Assembly (NCBI RefSeq): GCF_001598915.1
Contig: NZ_BDAP01000003.1
Location: 620,001-684,000, forward strand
DNA from: Williamsia muralis NBRC 105860
GTDB lineage: Bacteria > Actinomycetota > Actinomycetes > Mycobacteriales > Mycobacteriaceae
Reading direction: 5' to 3'
Length of the DNA: 64,000 nt
Below are positions 50,100 through 59,912 of this stretch, piece by piece (the stretch's first letter is position 1; every line of letters starts with the position of its first letter). Below the pieces are notes generated by a model. That model saw only the letters and a list, made by a program, of their open reading frames with translations, had not been told where the DNA came from and did no database searches. The translations under genes were made by a program, and so were the position numbers.

Positions 50100-53000
50100 G
50101 CGGCCACCGTCCTTCCGGCGATGAGGTCGGACACGGCAGCGATGAGGGGCGCCGACGGCGTCCACTCGAACACGCCGCAGCCCGTTGGCGTCTGCGGCCC
50201 GATCATTGCGCGGACGAAATGGTACTGAACGCCACCGAGGTGCACCGACGGGTCGTAACCCGGCAATCGCCATCGTAGATAGCGGTGCAACGCAACCGAA
50301 TACAGCAACGCCTGCAGAGGATAGTGCGAGTGCATCATCTCCCGCGCCATCGACTCCGGTGTGTAGTCCAGGCAGGTGAGGTCGCCGCGCGCGGTCCGGT
50401 TCGTCTTGTAGTCCACCACCACGAATCGGTCCCCCGGAATCCGCAGAACCGCGTCGATGCTGCCGGTGAGGAATCCGCGCAGCGGCGGTGCGGGCACCCG
50501 CCGCAGCAGGGCGGGATAGTCGGCGAGCAGATCATCGGGCGACAGATGATCCGCCATCAGGTCGCTGATGTCTCGCAGGGTCGGATCGGTCTGCGATCCG
50601 AGCGGGAACTCGAAGGTCAGCTCTGACAAGCGATCCTTCGAAGGTATGCGCGCGAGGCTGAGTTCGCGATCGGAACCCAGAGGTGTGTGCATCACCGCGG
50701 TCAGCGCCTCGGCGAGCACATCGATGTCGACCTCGGCCATCCTGGCCAGCGCGGCCTCGACACAGCGGCGACGCACTTCGCCTGCCAGATCGGTGACATC
50801 GGTGTCGACGGTCTCGAGTACCTCGTGGACAAGCGTTCCGAAGGCCGCCCCGAAAGGCAGCGAGTTCATCAGCGACACGTGTTTGAGTTCAGCAGGACCT
50901 TCCGTGGTCGCTTCGGCAAGAGGTTCCACCGTCTGCTCGTCTGTCTTGTCCGTGACCTCGGGCTCGCTCGCCACGCCCGGCTGATGTGTGCCCGCCACCA
51001 GCGCCGAATAGGAGGTGCGCCGCCACGTGCGGTCGATGACGCGGGTGAAGGACGCTGACCCCAGGTCGCCTGCCGACGGCTTCGGTTGCTGCCAACGGGG
51101 ACTGCCCATCGGCGCAAACGTCGCCGGCTGCACGGTGACCACGCCGCCTGCCGCCTCACCCCATTCGGTGAAGAAGCGGGCCACCCGTGCATCGTCGGGT
51201 ACCACCGGACGTGGTTCGGGGCTGGTTTTGTCGCGGCTGAACAGCAGCCTGTGAAGCGGCGACGAGCGGGTGGCAGTCGCAGGCGCCCACCACAGCACCA
51301 CGGCGGAGGCAGCGCGTGTGAGCGCCACGTACAACAATCGCAACTCTTCCCCGTCTTCCTCGGCAGCGGCGGTGTCCCGGCGGGCCCGGTACCCGGGTGC
51401 GTCCTTGCCTCCGACGTCAAGGATGCGCTCTCCTGAGTCGTTGTGCAGCAACAGAGTTGCGGGGTTCGGATGGCGCGCCGCGTCCCAGCCGTAGGGCACG
51501 TAGACGATCGGGAACTCGAGTCCCTTGCTGCGATGCACGGTCAGGAGTTGAACCGCCGCGGCGTCGCTGTCGAGACGGCGGCTCTGCTCGCCCTGATTGC
51601 CTGCGACCGGATCCTTGATCAACTCGGTGAGTCGGCGCACGAGCGCGGTGAGACCCAGCCCCTGCTCCACCACGGCACGGTTGCACAACTGGGCGACGTG
51701 GGTGAGGTCGGTGAGTCGACGTTCGCCGCCGGTGATACCCAGCAGACGACCGGCGATGTCGCGGCGTCCGGACAGATGCTCGTACACCGCCGCGAACCCG
51801 GCGTCCTGATAGACCGCCACGAGCTCGCGGATCATCGCGCTGATGTCCGCTGTCAGCTCGTCTCCGCCTGCATCGAGTTCAGTGGCAGTCCACCCCAGAA
51901 GCGGGGTGAGTGCAGCCAACCGGATTCGGGCCGTACGACTCGGCTGCTCCATGGCCTGCAACAACCACAGCCAGTCGAGCGCTCCCTGGGTGCTGTAGAC
52001 ACTGGTGCCTCCCGCCAGCACCGACGGTATCCCCGCAGCGTCCAGGGCACCTTGAATCATGCTCAGGTGCTTGTGATTTCGAACCAGGACTGCGACGTCT
52101 CCCGGCTCGACCGGCCTCGTTTTCCCACCGGTGACGTGGTCGGTGCCGGAGTTGAGCAGGTCGGTGAGGTCCGCGGCGACGTCGTCGGCCACCGCCCGGC
52201 GCAGCCGGTCGAGCACCGGAAACCCCGACTTGTTCAGCGGCCCGTGTCCCTTGCGGTTCAGATGGCGCAACCGCAGCGGGACCAGACCGGGAAGCCGGGA
52301 TCCGTCGTTGTTCGCGGTCACCTGGTGCACAACGATGTCCGGGCTACCGAGAGCTGCTCCGGCGTAGATCCGGTCCAGCGCATCGATCAGACCGGCGTCA
52401 CTTCGCCAGTTCGTCGGAAGAGCCTGATGGTTGTCTGCGGCGCGTACGGCATCGAGGTAACTGAACACCTCTGCGCCTCGGAAGGCGTAGATCGATTGCT
52501 TCGGGTCGCCGACGAGCACCAACGTCGTGTGCCCGTGGAACGCGAGGCGAAAGATCTCCCACTGCACCGGATCGGTGTCCTGGAACTCGTCGACGAGCAC
52601 CACCCGAAAACGGCTACGAATCCGCCGGCAGGCCGCCGGCCCGTGTGCGGGGTCGGCCAATGTGTCGCGCAGCAACATCTGAAGGTCGTCATAGTCACGC
52701 ACATTGGTGAGGCGTTTACGCCGTTCCACCTCTTTGCGTACCTGGGTGGCGAACTCCACCCGCACGTACTCGTCCGCCCCGGGTTCGGCGTCAGGCCCCA
52801 GCCGCGCCTGCCGCCCGAACACCGCCGCCCGCGAGAAGGCATGGGCGTCACGAAGACTGAACGGCACCGCGTCGGTACCACTGAAGCGCCGCAGGTACAG
52901 GTCGTCGGTGACTTCGGTGATGAGATCGCCTACGTCCTCCACCAGAGTGATGTCGTTCTCGAAGTCGCCGGCAAGACCGAGCCCGTCCAGCATGCGGCTG

Positions 53001-53395
53001 CAGAATGTGTGTGTGGTCGCGATGGTCGCCGCATCGAAGTCCGACAACGCAGCGGTCAACCGTTCGCGACGAACACCCACCTCCTCGCCGCTGCCGCGGG
53101 CGAGCATTGCCACGAGAGGGTCATCGGATTGCGCCGCACGTTGCGGATCGGCAAGTGCCCGTGCGAGATCGGCCAGTCGCAGCCGGGTTCGTTCTCGAAG
53201 TTCAGCTGTGGCGAATCGGCTGAAGGTGACCAGGAGTAGTTCGGACAACGGCACCCCGGACGCCACGTACCGAGCGGCCAGACCGACGATCGCGTACGTC
53301 TTCCCGGTGCCGGCACTGGCCTCCAATACCGTTGTGCCGCCGGGCAGCGGTCCGGTGATGTCGAAGGTGACGGGAGAAAGACTGCTCTGGGTCAT
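50096..53395 (-). CDS. recB: RecBCD helicase/nuclease, RecB subunit
   Basis: A 1099-residue UvrD-type helicase plus nuclease. Walker A is E-A-S-A-G-T-G-K-T (25-33). Helicase motifs include L-V-D-E-F-Q-D-T-D-P-V-Q-W and V-G-D-P-K-Q-S-I-Y-A-F-R-G, and a late Y-V-A-L-T-R-A. The C-terminal nuclease keeps S-I-D-A-V-L and V-V-V-D-Y-K (about 995-997), so the metal-binding Asp-Asp-Lys core is intact. One base separates its ATG from the recC stop. It acts with RecC and RecD on double-strand ends; Chi for this lineage is not known to me. Confidence 0.94.
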   Translation of the reverse strand: MTQSSLSPVTFDITGPLPGGTTVLEASAGTGKTYAIVGLAARYVASGVPLSELLLVTFSRFATAELRERTRLRLADLARALADPQRAAQSDDPLVAMLARGSGEEVGVRRERLTAALSDFDAATIATTHTFCSRMLDGLGLAGDFENDITLVEDVGDLITEVTDDLYLRRFSGTDAVPFSLRDAHAFSRAAVFGRQARLGPDAEPGADEYVRVEFATQVRKEVERRKRLTNVRDYDDLQMLLRDTLADPAHGPAACRRIRSRFRVVLVDEFQDTDPVQWEIFRLAFHGHTTLVLVGDPKQSIYAFRGAEVFSYLDAVRAADNHQALPTNWRSDAGLIDALDRIYAGAALGSPDIVVHQVTANNDGSRLPGLVPLRLRHLNRKGHGPLNKSGFPVLDRLRRAVADDVAADLTDLLNSGTDHVTGGKTRPVEPGDVAVLVRNHKHLSMIQGALDAAGIPSVLAGGTSVYSTQGALDWLWLLQAMEQPSRTARIRLAALTPLLGWTATELDAGGDELTADISAMIRELVAVYQDAGFAAVYEHLSGRRDIAGRLLGITGGERRLTDLTHVAQLCNRAVVEQGLGLTALVRRLTELIKDPVAGNQGEQSRRLDSDAAAVQLLTVHRSKGLEFPIVYVPYGWDAARHPNPATLLLHNDSGERILDVGGKDAPGYRARRDTAAAEEDGEELRLLYVALTRAASAVVLWWAPATATRSSPLHRLLFSRDKTSPEPRPVVPDDARVARFFTEWGEAAGGVVTVQPATFAPMGSPRWQQPKPSAGDLGSASFTRVIDRTWRRTSYSALVAGTHQPGVASEPEVTDKTDEQTVEPLAEATTEGPAELKHVSLMNSLPFGAAFGTLVHEVLETVDTDVTDLAGEVRRRCVEAALARMAEVDIDVLAEALTAVMHTPLGSDRELSLARIPSKDRLSELTFEFPLGSQTDPTLRDISDLMADHLSPDDLLADYPALLRRVPAPPLRGFLTGSIDAVLRIPGDRFVVVDYKTNRTARGDLTCLDYTPESMAREMMHSHYPLQALLYSVALHRYLRWRLPGYDPSVHLGGVQYHFVRAMIGPQTPTGCGVFEWTPSAPLIAAVSDLIAGRTVAA

Positions 53396-53396
53396 C

Positions 53397-56300
53397 TCAG
53401 CGCACCGTCTCGGCATCGAGCAGCGGAGCCCACAGACCGGTCGCCAAGGCGCCGAACCTGGACGGTTCGGTGAGAACCGCCGTATCCGGTGCCGGCGGCT
53501 CGGACAGAATCGCCGCGAACTCGGTGCCGTACAGATACTTCACGTACAGGTCTTGGCCCTCTCCCCCGAAGTCACTCTTGAAACTCACCTCGGCAGCCTC
53601 GACGGCGAGTTCGACACCGTCGCCCCGGTTGCGACGGGTCGCATATTCACAGGCCGCGGTGGTCGGCAGCGGCAGTGGCGCACGCAGGCCGGCATCGCGC
53701 ATCGCGACCAGGTCACGGAGCGTCGCCGCGGGATCGGGAGGACTCTTGATGTCCGATCGCGCAAGGCGGCCCCCGTACTTTCCCCGACCCAGCACCACAG
53801 CCGACCGATCACCCGACTCACTCGCCGCCAGCGCCAGCAACGCCACCCAGGCCGCCACCCGGTGTTTCGGAGCCACTCGCGAGAAGATCGTGCGCACGAC
53901 AACACCATCGTGCACGCCGGGCACCGTACCGGTCAGACGTCGACCACCGCCGAGCTCCACCGTGACATCCCTTGATTCCGAGGGATTTTCGTGCAGCGGG
54001 GCGGCCGCGGTCACCAGGGACTCGACGTCGCCGGCAATACGTTGGAATACCTGACCACCGAGCCGGAACGGTGGAAGCGAACCCCGCCGCAGTTCGGCTG
54101 CGCGTAGAGCCGACCCCTCGACACCTGCCAGTCGGGACTGCAGCATCCGGTCGCCGATGGCCCACCGATCGAGACCGTCGAGGTCCGCGCTGAACACATC
54201 GCTCAGTTCTTCGTCGTCGCCGGGCAGATACATACCCAGCCGCTGGCGACAGAACGCCCGCATCGGATGTTCCACGAACGCGATGAGGTCGGCCAACTCG
54301 ACGTCGCCGAGCTTCTCCGGCAATGGTTCCGGAAGGAACTCGGACTCGCTGATCTGGATCGCTTGGGCAGAGCGCGCACCGGCCAACGCAGAATCATCAA
54401 AGCTGAACGGGGCACCGGCATCGAAGTTGACGGGATCGAACGCGTGTAGCGGGTGCGCACGCACCACCGTCGACCCGTCGGCCAGCATTGCGTCGGCCGA
54501 GTCGATCAACTCCCCCACCGGAACGGCGGGCGGGCGACGAAGCCCGGTGACCGGATCGTTCCCCGTGAACAGAATGACCAGGCGGTCGATGGCGGACATG
54601 GTGGCGTCGAGGAGCAGCTGACGGTCCTCACTACGGATGTCCCGTTCTCCCACACAGGGATTGCGGCCCATGATGTCGTCGCCGTTGACACTTCCGACCC
54701 GCGGGAAGCTCTCGTCATCGAGCCCGAGCAGGATCACCACCCGGTGTGGCACGGCCCGCATGGGCACCATGGTGCAGACGGTCAGCTCTCCGGTACGAAA
54801 GTTCGCCCTGGTCGGCCGACCGGCCAGACGGTGCGCGAGCATCGCGCGGACGTCGGCCAACCGGACGACGGCCTGGCCGCCGTGTTCGGTCGCGGCAGCC
54901 AGCTCGCGGTGCGCCTGACTGCGCTGCCAGCTATCTGCCGACTTCACCGCCGTGAGCAGATCCATTGCCCTGGAGAGATTTTGGGACCACTCGACTGCCG
55001 GCCGCGGGCCCCGAAGGGTGGCGAGTGAGTCGTCGAGTCGACTGATGAACTCTGCGAAGCGTCCGGCGAGGTCGACGTCTGCGCTGTCGACGTCGTCGAG
55101 GGGCAGCGCGGTGTCGAGCCAGCCGAGTTCACTTTCGTCGGCCGCCACCCCGAGCAGGATCCGGTCCAGCCCTGCGCCGAAGGTGTTCTGCCCGAATCCG
55201 CCGAGCCCGAACGGCTTGCGCTGGTTGTCGTTGATACCCCAGCGCGCGCCTGATTCGGCGGTCCACTGCCGCAGTCGTTCCAGGTCGTCGTCGCTGAAAT
55301 CGAACCTGGTGCGCACCGGTTCGCTCTCCGCCAGCCCCAGCACCTCGCTGGCCTTGACGCGCCCCCCTGCGAGCTCGAGCAGATCCGACATGACCTCGAG
55401 CAGTGGATTGGTCTGCCGCAGAGCCCTATCCGCGAGTCGCACACGCAGTTGATGACCAGGGTGCACATTGATCGATTGCCCGAATGACGCACGGATCAAC
55501 GGGGCGTAGGTCTCCACGTCGGGGCACATGACGATGACGTCACGCGGGTCCAGATCCGGATCTTCCTGGAACATGTGCAAGACCAGTTCGCGGAGCACCT
55601 CCACCTGACGGGCCGGCCCGTGACACGAATGGACCCCGACGCTGCCATCGGCCACACCGACGGCGGGCAGGACCGCATCGGTGCGCATCGCGTGCTGCAG
55701 CCGCCGCAGGTGCGTGTCGACTGGCTCGTCAGCGCGGTGGTGGACATCTTCGTCCGCGACGTCGCTCAGCCGGACCTGGAGTTCACGCACTTCTCGCGAG
55801 AGCGATGCCACCAGGGGGTGCTCGATGAACCTGGCATCGATGTCGCTGCGGCGCACTTGCCCGCCGAATCGCGGCATCTTCTCCCACAGAGCCGGACTCG
55901 CATGCGGCAGAAAGAGGTTGACGTCGTGGTGGACGCCAAGTGCTGACAAGATCGCCAGCTGCTGGGTGGTGAGGCGGGTGGCCCCGAAGAGGGCGATACG
56001 CTCAGGCAGGTCGACCGCGGAGGCCCGTTGCCGCAGTGCCGTGCAGACGTCATCGAGACGTTCCGGCGGGCTGGGTGCGTCGATGCGCTCACGCAACATC
56101 CGCCAGAGATGCGGCTGCCACCGCACGTCTTCGTCGAGCTGATCGCCCACTCCGTCGGTGTCCGAACCGGCGACCCAGTCGAGGATCATCTGGGGCCGGT
56201 GGGTGGCGTAGCTGCGGAACAGTTGCGTCAGGTGCTCTGCTGTCCCGAACCGGCGTCCGACGCGGAAACCGGGTGCTGGTGACGTGGTCCCCGCACCCGA

Positions 56301-56732
56301 GGTTGCGCCCTGGCCGGTCCCGACGGCGCTCCGATGCCCGAGATGCCGGGCGAGGATTGCGCACGCGGGGTCGTCGACGGCATCGTCGATCACCTCGAGC
56401 AGCGTCCACTGCATGCGCGCGGGCGCCCATGGATCGTCGTCGGGCCTGCCCGCAGCGGCGGTACCACTGACCTGAGCGACAACATCGTCGACCAGCGCCG
56501 ACGGCGAAGGGAACGCGATGTTCGCCGCAATTCCGTCGCCTTGATGGTCGCCACCCGGAGCCCGGCTCGTTCCGAGGGTCAACGACAACTGCTGGGTCAG
56601 CCAGCGCTCGACACCCTGCGCAGGCACCGCGACGACCTCACCGGCGAAGGGGTCGCCGGGCGGCTCCGAGAGAATGCCTGCCAACGCCGCGACCAGCGTG
56701 CTGGTGCGTTCGGCACGATGAAGTCTCAGCAC
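53397..56732 (-). CDS. recC: RecBCD helicase/nuclease, RecC subunit
   Basis: A 1111-residue RecC, the inactive helicase-like scaffold that reads Chi. The start L-H-R-A-E-R-T and V-P-A-Q-G-V-E-R-W-L-T-Q-Q-L (about 37-50) are typical, as is the late E-H-P-M-R-A-F-C-R-Q-R-L-G (about 820-832) of the nuclease-like fold. Walker motifs are lost, as expected. The GTG start has GAGGGG 7 bases upstream and a TATA-rich stretch (56776-56784) that may hold the promoter. First gene of the operon; order recC-recB-recD as in mycobacteria. Confidence 0.92.
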   Translation of the reverse strand: MLRLHRAERTSTLVAALAGILSEPPGDPFAGEVVAVPAQGVERWLTQQLSLTLGTSRAPGGDHQGDGIAANIAFPSPSALVDDVVAQVSGTAAAGRPDDDPWAPARMQWTLLEVIDDAVDDPACAILARHLGHRSAVGTGQGATSGAGTTSPAPGFRVGRRFGTAEHLTQLFRSYATHRPQMILDWVAGSDTDGVGDQLDEDVRWQPHLWRMLRERIDAPSPPERLDDVCTALRQRASAVDLPERIALFGATRLTTQQLAILSALGVHHDVNLFLPHASPALWEKMPRFGGQVRRSDIDARFIEHPLVASLSREVRELQVRLSDVADEDVHHRADEPVDTHLRRLQHAMRTDAVLPAVGVADGSVGVHSCHGPARQVEVLRELVLHMFQEDPDLDPRDVIVMCPDVETYAPLIRASFGQSINVHPGHQLRVRLADRALRQTNPLLEVMSDLLELAGGRVKASEVLGLAESEPVRTRFDFSDDDLERLRQWTAESGARWGINDNQRKPFGLGGFGQNTFGAGLDRILLGVAADESELGWLDTALPLDDVDSADVDLAGRFAEFISRLDDSLATLRGPRPAVEWSQNLSRAMDLLTAVKSADSWQRSQAHRELAAATEHGGQAVVRLADVRAMLAHRLAGRPTRANFRTGELTVCTMVPMRAVPHRVVILLGLDDESFPRVGSVNGDDIMGRNPCVGERDIRSEDRQLLLDATMSAIDRLVILFTGNDPVTGLRRPPAVPVGELIDSADAMLADGSTVVRAHPLHAFDPVNFDAGAPFSFDDSALAGARSAQAIQISESEFLPEPLPEKLGDVELADLIAFVEHPMRAFCRQRLGMYLPGDDEELSDVFSADLDGLDRWAIGDRMLQSRLAGVEGSALRAAELRRGSLPPFRLGGQVFQRIAGDVESLVTAAAPLHENPSESRDVTVELGGGRRLTGTVPGVHDGVVVRTIFSRVAPKHRVAAWVALLALAASESGDRSAVVLGRGKYGGRLARSDIKSPPDPAATLRDLVAMRDAGLRAPLPLPTTAACEYATRRNRGDGVELAVEAAEVSFKSDFGGEGQDLYVKYLYGTEFAAILSEPPAPDTAVLTEPSRFGALATGLWAPLLDAETVR

Positions 56733-56803
56733 TGCACGCCCCCTCGTCCGCGGTTGTCAGGCCGGTATATCACCGCTCGCCGACATCGATCGTCACAGTG
56801 CGT

Positions 56804-57262
56804 TCAAGCGCGGCGCCGGAAAGGAACCGGATCTGCCATCTTCGCCTCGAGGAGATCACGTACGGCGTCGGGCACAGGTCTGGTGCCGCCGGTCTCGGGG
56901 TCGATCATCACCCCGGTCGTCTCGCACAGTCCCACCAGGTTGCCTTTCCCGTCACGCAATTCGCTGCCGAAGTCGAAGGACGATGTGCCGATACGACTGA
57001 TCCAGACCTTGGCCGTCACGGGCTCGGGGCCGTAATACAGCGGCGCCACGAACTCGATCTCCTGCCGGGCGAGATGGAAGGCGCCGGTACTGCGACCCTG
57101 GGTGGCGAACCAGCGGGTGACAGTGCGGACCCGGGCTTCTTCGAACAACCGCGCAAACTGCACGTTGTTCACGTGGTGGTTGGTGTCCAAGTCGCCCCAA
57201 CGCAACTGCAGCTCGACCGTGTCCAGGTCGGTGGGGATTGAACCGGAGGAGGTGTCTTTCAC
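56804..57262 (-). CDS. Acyl-CoA thioesterase (hotdog fold, 4HBT type)
   Basis: A 152-residue hotdog thioesterase. The motif R-W-G-D-L-D-T-N-H-H-V-N-N-V-Q-F-A-R-L (about 20-38) contains the catalytic Asp (first Asp of G-D-L-D) and His-Asn. E-I-E-F-V-A-P-L follows in the next strand. It hydrolyses acyl-CoA of unknown chain. The GTG at 57262 is chosen because TACGCT ends 7 bases before and the product length matches the family. An ATG at 57310 or a GTG at 57349 would add 16 or 29 residues without clear ribosome-binding sites. Confidence 0.8.
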   Translation of the reverse strand: MKDTSSGSIPTDLDTVELQLRWGDLDTNHHVNNVQFARLFEEARVRTVTRWFATQGRSTGAFHLARQEIEFVAPLYYGPEPVTAKVWISRIGTSSFDFGSELRDGKGNLVGLCETTGVMIDPETGGTRPVPDAVRDLLEAKMADPVPFRRRA

Positions 57263-57616
57263 CGGTGCCAGCGTAGTGGCAGGGCCGAAGAGATCCGGGG
57301 ACGGGTCCATCGCCGCGATGCCGACAACGACGACTCGTGACTTGTGCACTCACCGAACGGATTTCACGCAACTCCGCTCACCCGCATGTCTTGGCCACCC
57401 AGGCGCCCGGGCGGGTCGGCCGACCGCCACCACCAGCGGAGATCCTCGCCGACTCGCGATTTGACGATCGCCACCCACCCGCAAGCTGTCGCAAGCGCGA
57501 ATCTCACCTCTCACCAGCACTGATGCCCTGGTTGAATGGTCTGCTCCGACACTCTCCGGCGAGGTCTACCACTTGCGTCGCACGAGACCGTAGGATGCCG
57601 ACATCACGTCAGTGGA
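57263..57616. other. 354-base non-coding gap between thioesterase and acetyltransferase genes
   Basis: Contains the -10 TACGCT (57275-57270, minus strand) of the thioesterase gene and TAGGAT (57591-57596, plus), a likely -10 for the acetyltransferase with a roughly 15-base leader. Short open frames here show no family resemblance. I see no terminator or RNA gene. Confidence 0.5.
57270..57275 (-). promoter_or_regulatory. -10 element of thioesterase gene (leaderless type)
   Basis: TACGCT on the minus strand ends 7 bases before the GTG at 57262. It helped to choose the start codon, so the evidence is partly circular. Confidence 0.4.
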
Positions 57617-58270
57617 ATGGGGAATGAAGAGTTGATCATCGAGACCGATCGCCTGGTTTTGCGGCCGGTGTCGATTGCCGATACCGACCACCTCGTCGAA
57701 CTCGACAGCGACCCGGCCGTGATGCGTTATGTCACCGGTGGGACCGCCACCCCTCGGGAGGTCATCGAGGACTGGGTGATCCCGCGAGCGCTGGCCGAGG
57801 CAGGCCACCGCGGCGGTGCCGGCGTCTGGGTCGCACTCGATCGGCTCGACGTCGTCGCAGCGCGCTCCGTCGGCGACCCCCACGCAGAAACAAGCGGGTT
57901 CGTCGGCTGGTTCGGTTTGCGGGCGCCTCGCCATTCGTCGGAATCAGAGTTCGAACTGAGCTACCGACTGCGCCGCCGAGCCTGGGGACGCGGATTGGCC
58001 ACCGAGGGAGCTCGGGCGCTGGTGCAGCTGTCTTTCACCGAGCTGAGCATCAGCCGCATCTTCGCGGGCACCATGGCAGTCAACGCTGCTTCGCGTCGCG
58101 TGATGGAGAAGTCGGGTCTGCGCCTGGCCCGGTTGCACGACTGCGCCGACACCTCGATCGCAGGTTCCGAACGCGGCGAAGTCGAGTACGAGATACTCAA
58201 AACACATTGGGAATCAAGCAGTTTCCCGTGGGCGCAATCCGCCCGAATCGCAACGAGCATGATCGCCTGA
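57617..58270 (+). CDS. GNAT-family N-acetyltransferase (RimJ/RimL type)
   Basis: A 217-residue acetyltransferase. It starts with E-T-D-R-L-V-L-R-P-V (about 9-18), the usual first strand of RimJ/RimL-type enzymes. It has the acetyl-CoA loop R-R-R-A-W-G-R-G-L-A-T-E-G (about 117-129, the R-G-x-G-x-A/G form) and N-A-A-S-R-R-V-M-E-K-S-G-L (about 153-165). It acetylates an amino group of a protein or small molecule, unknown which. The ATG at 57617 is preferred; a TTG at 57632 is possible. Single gene. Confidence 0.82.
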   Translation: MGNEELIIETDRLVLRPVSIADTDHLVELDSDPAVMRYVTGGTATPREVIEDWVIPRALAEAGHRGGAGVWVALDRLDVVAARSVGDPHAETSGFVGWFGLRAPRHSSESEFELSYRLRRRAWGRGLATEGARALVQLSFTELSISRIFAGTMAVNAASRRVMEKSGLRLARLHDCADTSIAGSERGEVEYEILKTHWESSSFPWAQSARIATSMIA

Positions 58271-58408
58271 ACCGCTCACCTGCACACCTTCGGGTGAATC
58301 CGGCCCTTGCCGCGACCAACGCGACCTCATTGACTACCGTTAGCCAATGAGCGGGTTTTGACCAGCCCTGAGATCCCGCCGCACACCGCCAACCGACAGG
58401 AGATGGTC

Positions 58409-59905
58409 ATGAGCGACGAGACTGCAGGTTCGACCCGGCACCGGGTAGTGGTCATCGGTTCCGGCTTCGGGGGGCTGTTCGCGACCCAGCGCCTGCGAAA
58501 AGCCGACGTCGATGTCACCTTGATCGCACGGACCACGCACCACCTCTTCCAGCCGATGCTCTACCAGGTGGCCACCGGCATCATCTCCGAAGGTGAGATC
58601 GCTCCCGCGACCCGCGTCATCCTGCGCAAGCAGGCCAACGCTCAGGTCTTGATGGGCAATGTGGAGGGCATCGACATCGAGAAGAAGATCGTGACGTCAC
58701 GACTCCTCGAGCGCATCACCGAAACCCCCTACGACAGCCTGATCATCGCCGCGGGTGCCGATCAGTCCTACTTCGGCAACGACCACTTCGCGCAGTTCGC
58801 GCCCGGCATGAAGACCATCGACGACGCGCTGGAGTTGCGTGGTCGCATCCTTGGAGCGTTCGAACAGGCCGAGTTGTCCGAAGACCACGAAGAACGGGCC
58901 CGACTGCTCACCTTCGTGGTCGTCGGCGCCGGTCCTACCGGCGTCGAACTGGCAGGCCAGATCGCCGAGATGAGCGACAAGACCCTCAAGGGCACCTTCC
59001 GCAACATCGATCCCACCGAGTCCCGCGTCATCCTGCTCGACGCGGCGCCTGCGGTTCTTCCGCCGATGGGCAAGAATCTCGGCACCAAGGCAGCAAAGCG
59101 TCTCGAGGAGATGGGCGTCGAGATCCAGCTCAACGCGATGGTCGTCGACCTCGACTACGACGGCCTCGTGGTGAAGGACAAGGACGGCAGCACCAGACGC
59201 ATCGAATCGCAGTGCAAGGTGTGGTCGGCAGGTGTGGCCGCCAGCCCGCTCGGCAAGCAACTCGCCGAGCAGAGCGGAGTGGAACTCGACCGCGCCGGAC
59301 GCGTCAAGGTGGAACCCGATCTGTCCATCCCCGGCCACCCCAATGTGTTTGTCGTCGGCGACATGATGTCGGTCGAAAACGTGCCGGGCCAGGCCCAGGG
59401 TGCGATCCAGGGTGGGCGCTACGCTGCCGACGCGATCAAGGCCGAGCTCAAAGGTGGCAAGCCCGAAGATCGTGAGCCGTTCAAGTACTGGGACAAGGGC
59501 TCGATGGCCACCATCTCCAAGTTCAGTGCCGTCATGTCGGTGCCGGTGCCGGGCCTGAAGAAGAACTTCGAGACCGAGGGCTTCTTCGCGTGGCTCGGAT
59601 GGTTGCTGCTGCACCTGGTGTACATCGTCGGGTTCAGGAACCGTCTCACCACGATCGTCGACTGGTCGTTCGCATTCCTCACCCGAGGTCGCTCGCAGCT
59701 CACCATCACCGAGCAGCAGGTGTTGGCCCGCAACGCCATGGACCAGTTGGCTCAGATCGAGCTCGACAGACTCAAGGACGGTGGCGGCGACGCCGTGCCT
59801 GCGGACCGCGACCAGACCCCCGGCGACAAGCCGGTTCTCTCCGACCCCGCCAAGTCGTTCACATCCGAGCGAAGCTCGGATCAGTCCAAGCCGGCCGCCA
59901 GCTGA
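58409..59905 (+). CDS. ndh: Type II NADH dehydrogenase
   Basis: A 498-residue single-subunit NADH:quinone oxidoreductase of the respiratory chain, which does not pump protons. FAD site V-V-I-G-S-G-F-G-G-L (13-23 region); NADH site V-V-V-G-A-G-P-T-G-V-E-L-A (about 169-181); the late F-V-V-G-D-M-M (about 310-316) binds FAD. The hydrophobic part near 385-425 anchors it to the membrane. AGGAG sits 6 bases before the ATG at 58409. It is convergent with the urease genes, as I recall for Rv1854c in M. tuberculosis. The acidic 45-residue tail varies among species. Confidence 0.94.
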   Translation: MSDETAGSTRHRVVVIGSGFGGLFATQRLRKADVDVTLIARTTHHLFQPMLYQVATGIISEGEIAPATRVILRKQANAQVLMGNVEGIDIEKKIVTSRLLERITETPYDSLIIAAGADQSYFGNDHFAQFAPGMKTIDDALELRGRILGAFEQAELSEDHEERARLLTFVVVGAGPTGVELAGQIAEMSDKTLKGTFRNIDPTESRVILLDAAPAVLPPMGKNLGTKAAKRLEEMGVEIQLNAMVVDLDYDGLVVKDKDGSTRRIESQCKVWSAGVAASPLGKQLAEQSGVELDRAGRVKVEPDLSIPGHPNVFVVGDMMSVENVPGQAQGAIQGGRYAADAIKAELKGGKPEDREPFKYWDKGSMATISKFSAVMSVPVPGLKKNFETEGFFAWLGWLLLHLVYIVGFRNRLTTIVDWSFAFLTRGRSQLTITEQQVLARNAMDQLAQIELDRLKDGGGDAVPADRDQTPGDKPVLSDPAKSFTSERSSDQSKPAAS

Positions 59906-59912
59906 TCCGACC

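Noticed and set aside
51443-53975. Long plus-strand open frames opposite recB and recC
   Set aside because: They arise from GC-rich codon bias of recB/recC; no family resemblance, no ribosome-binding sites.
57591-57605. Leaderless start of the acetyltransferase after TAGGAT
   Set aside because: The codon 6 bases downstream is ATC, not a usual start; a short-leader mRNA starting about 57602 with ATG at 57617 fits better.
57337-57627. 96-codon plus-strand frame before the acetyltransferase
   Set aside because: No family resemblance, no ribosome-binding site, and it runs into the acetyltransferase in a different frame.
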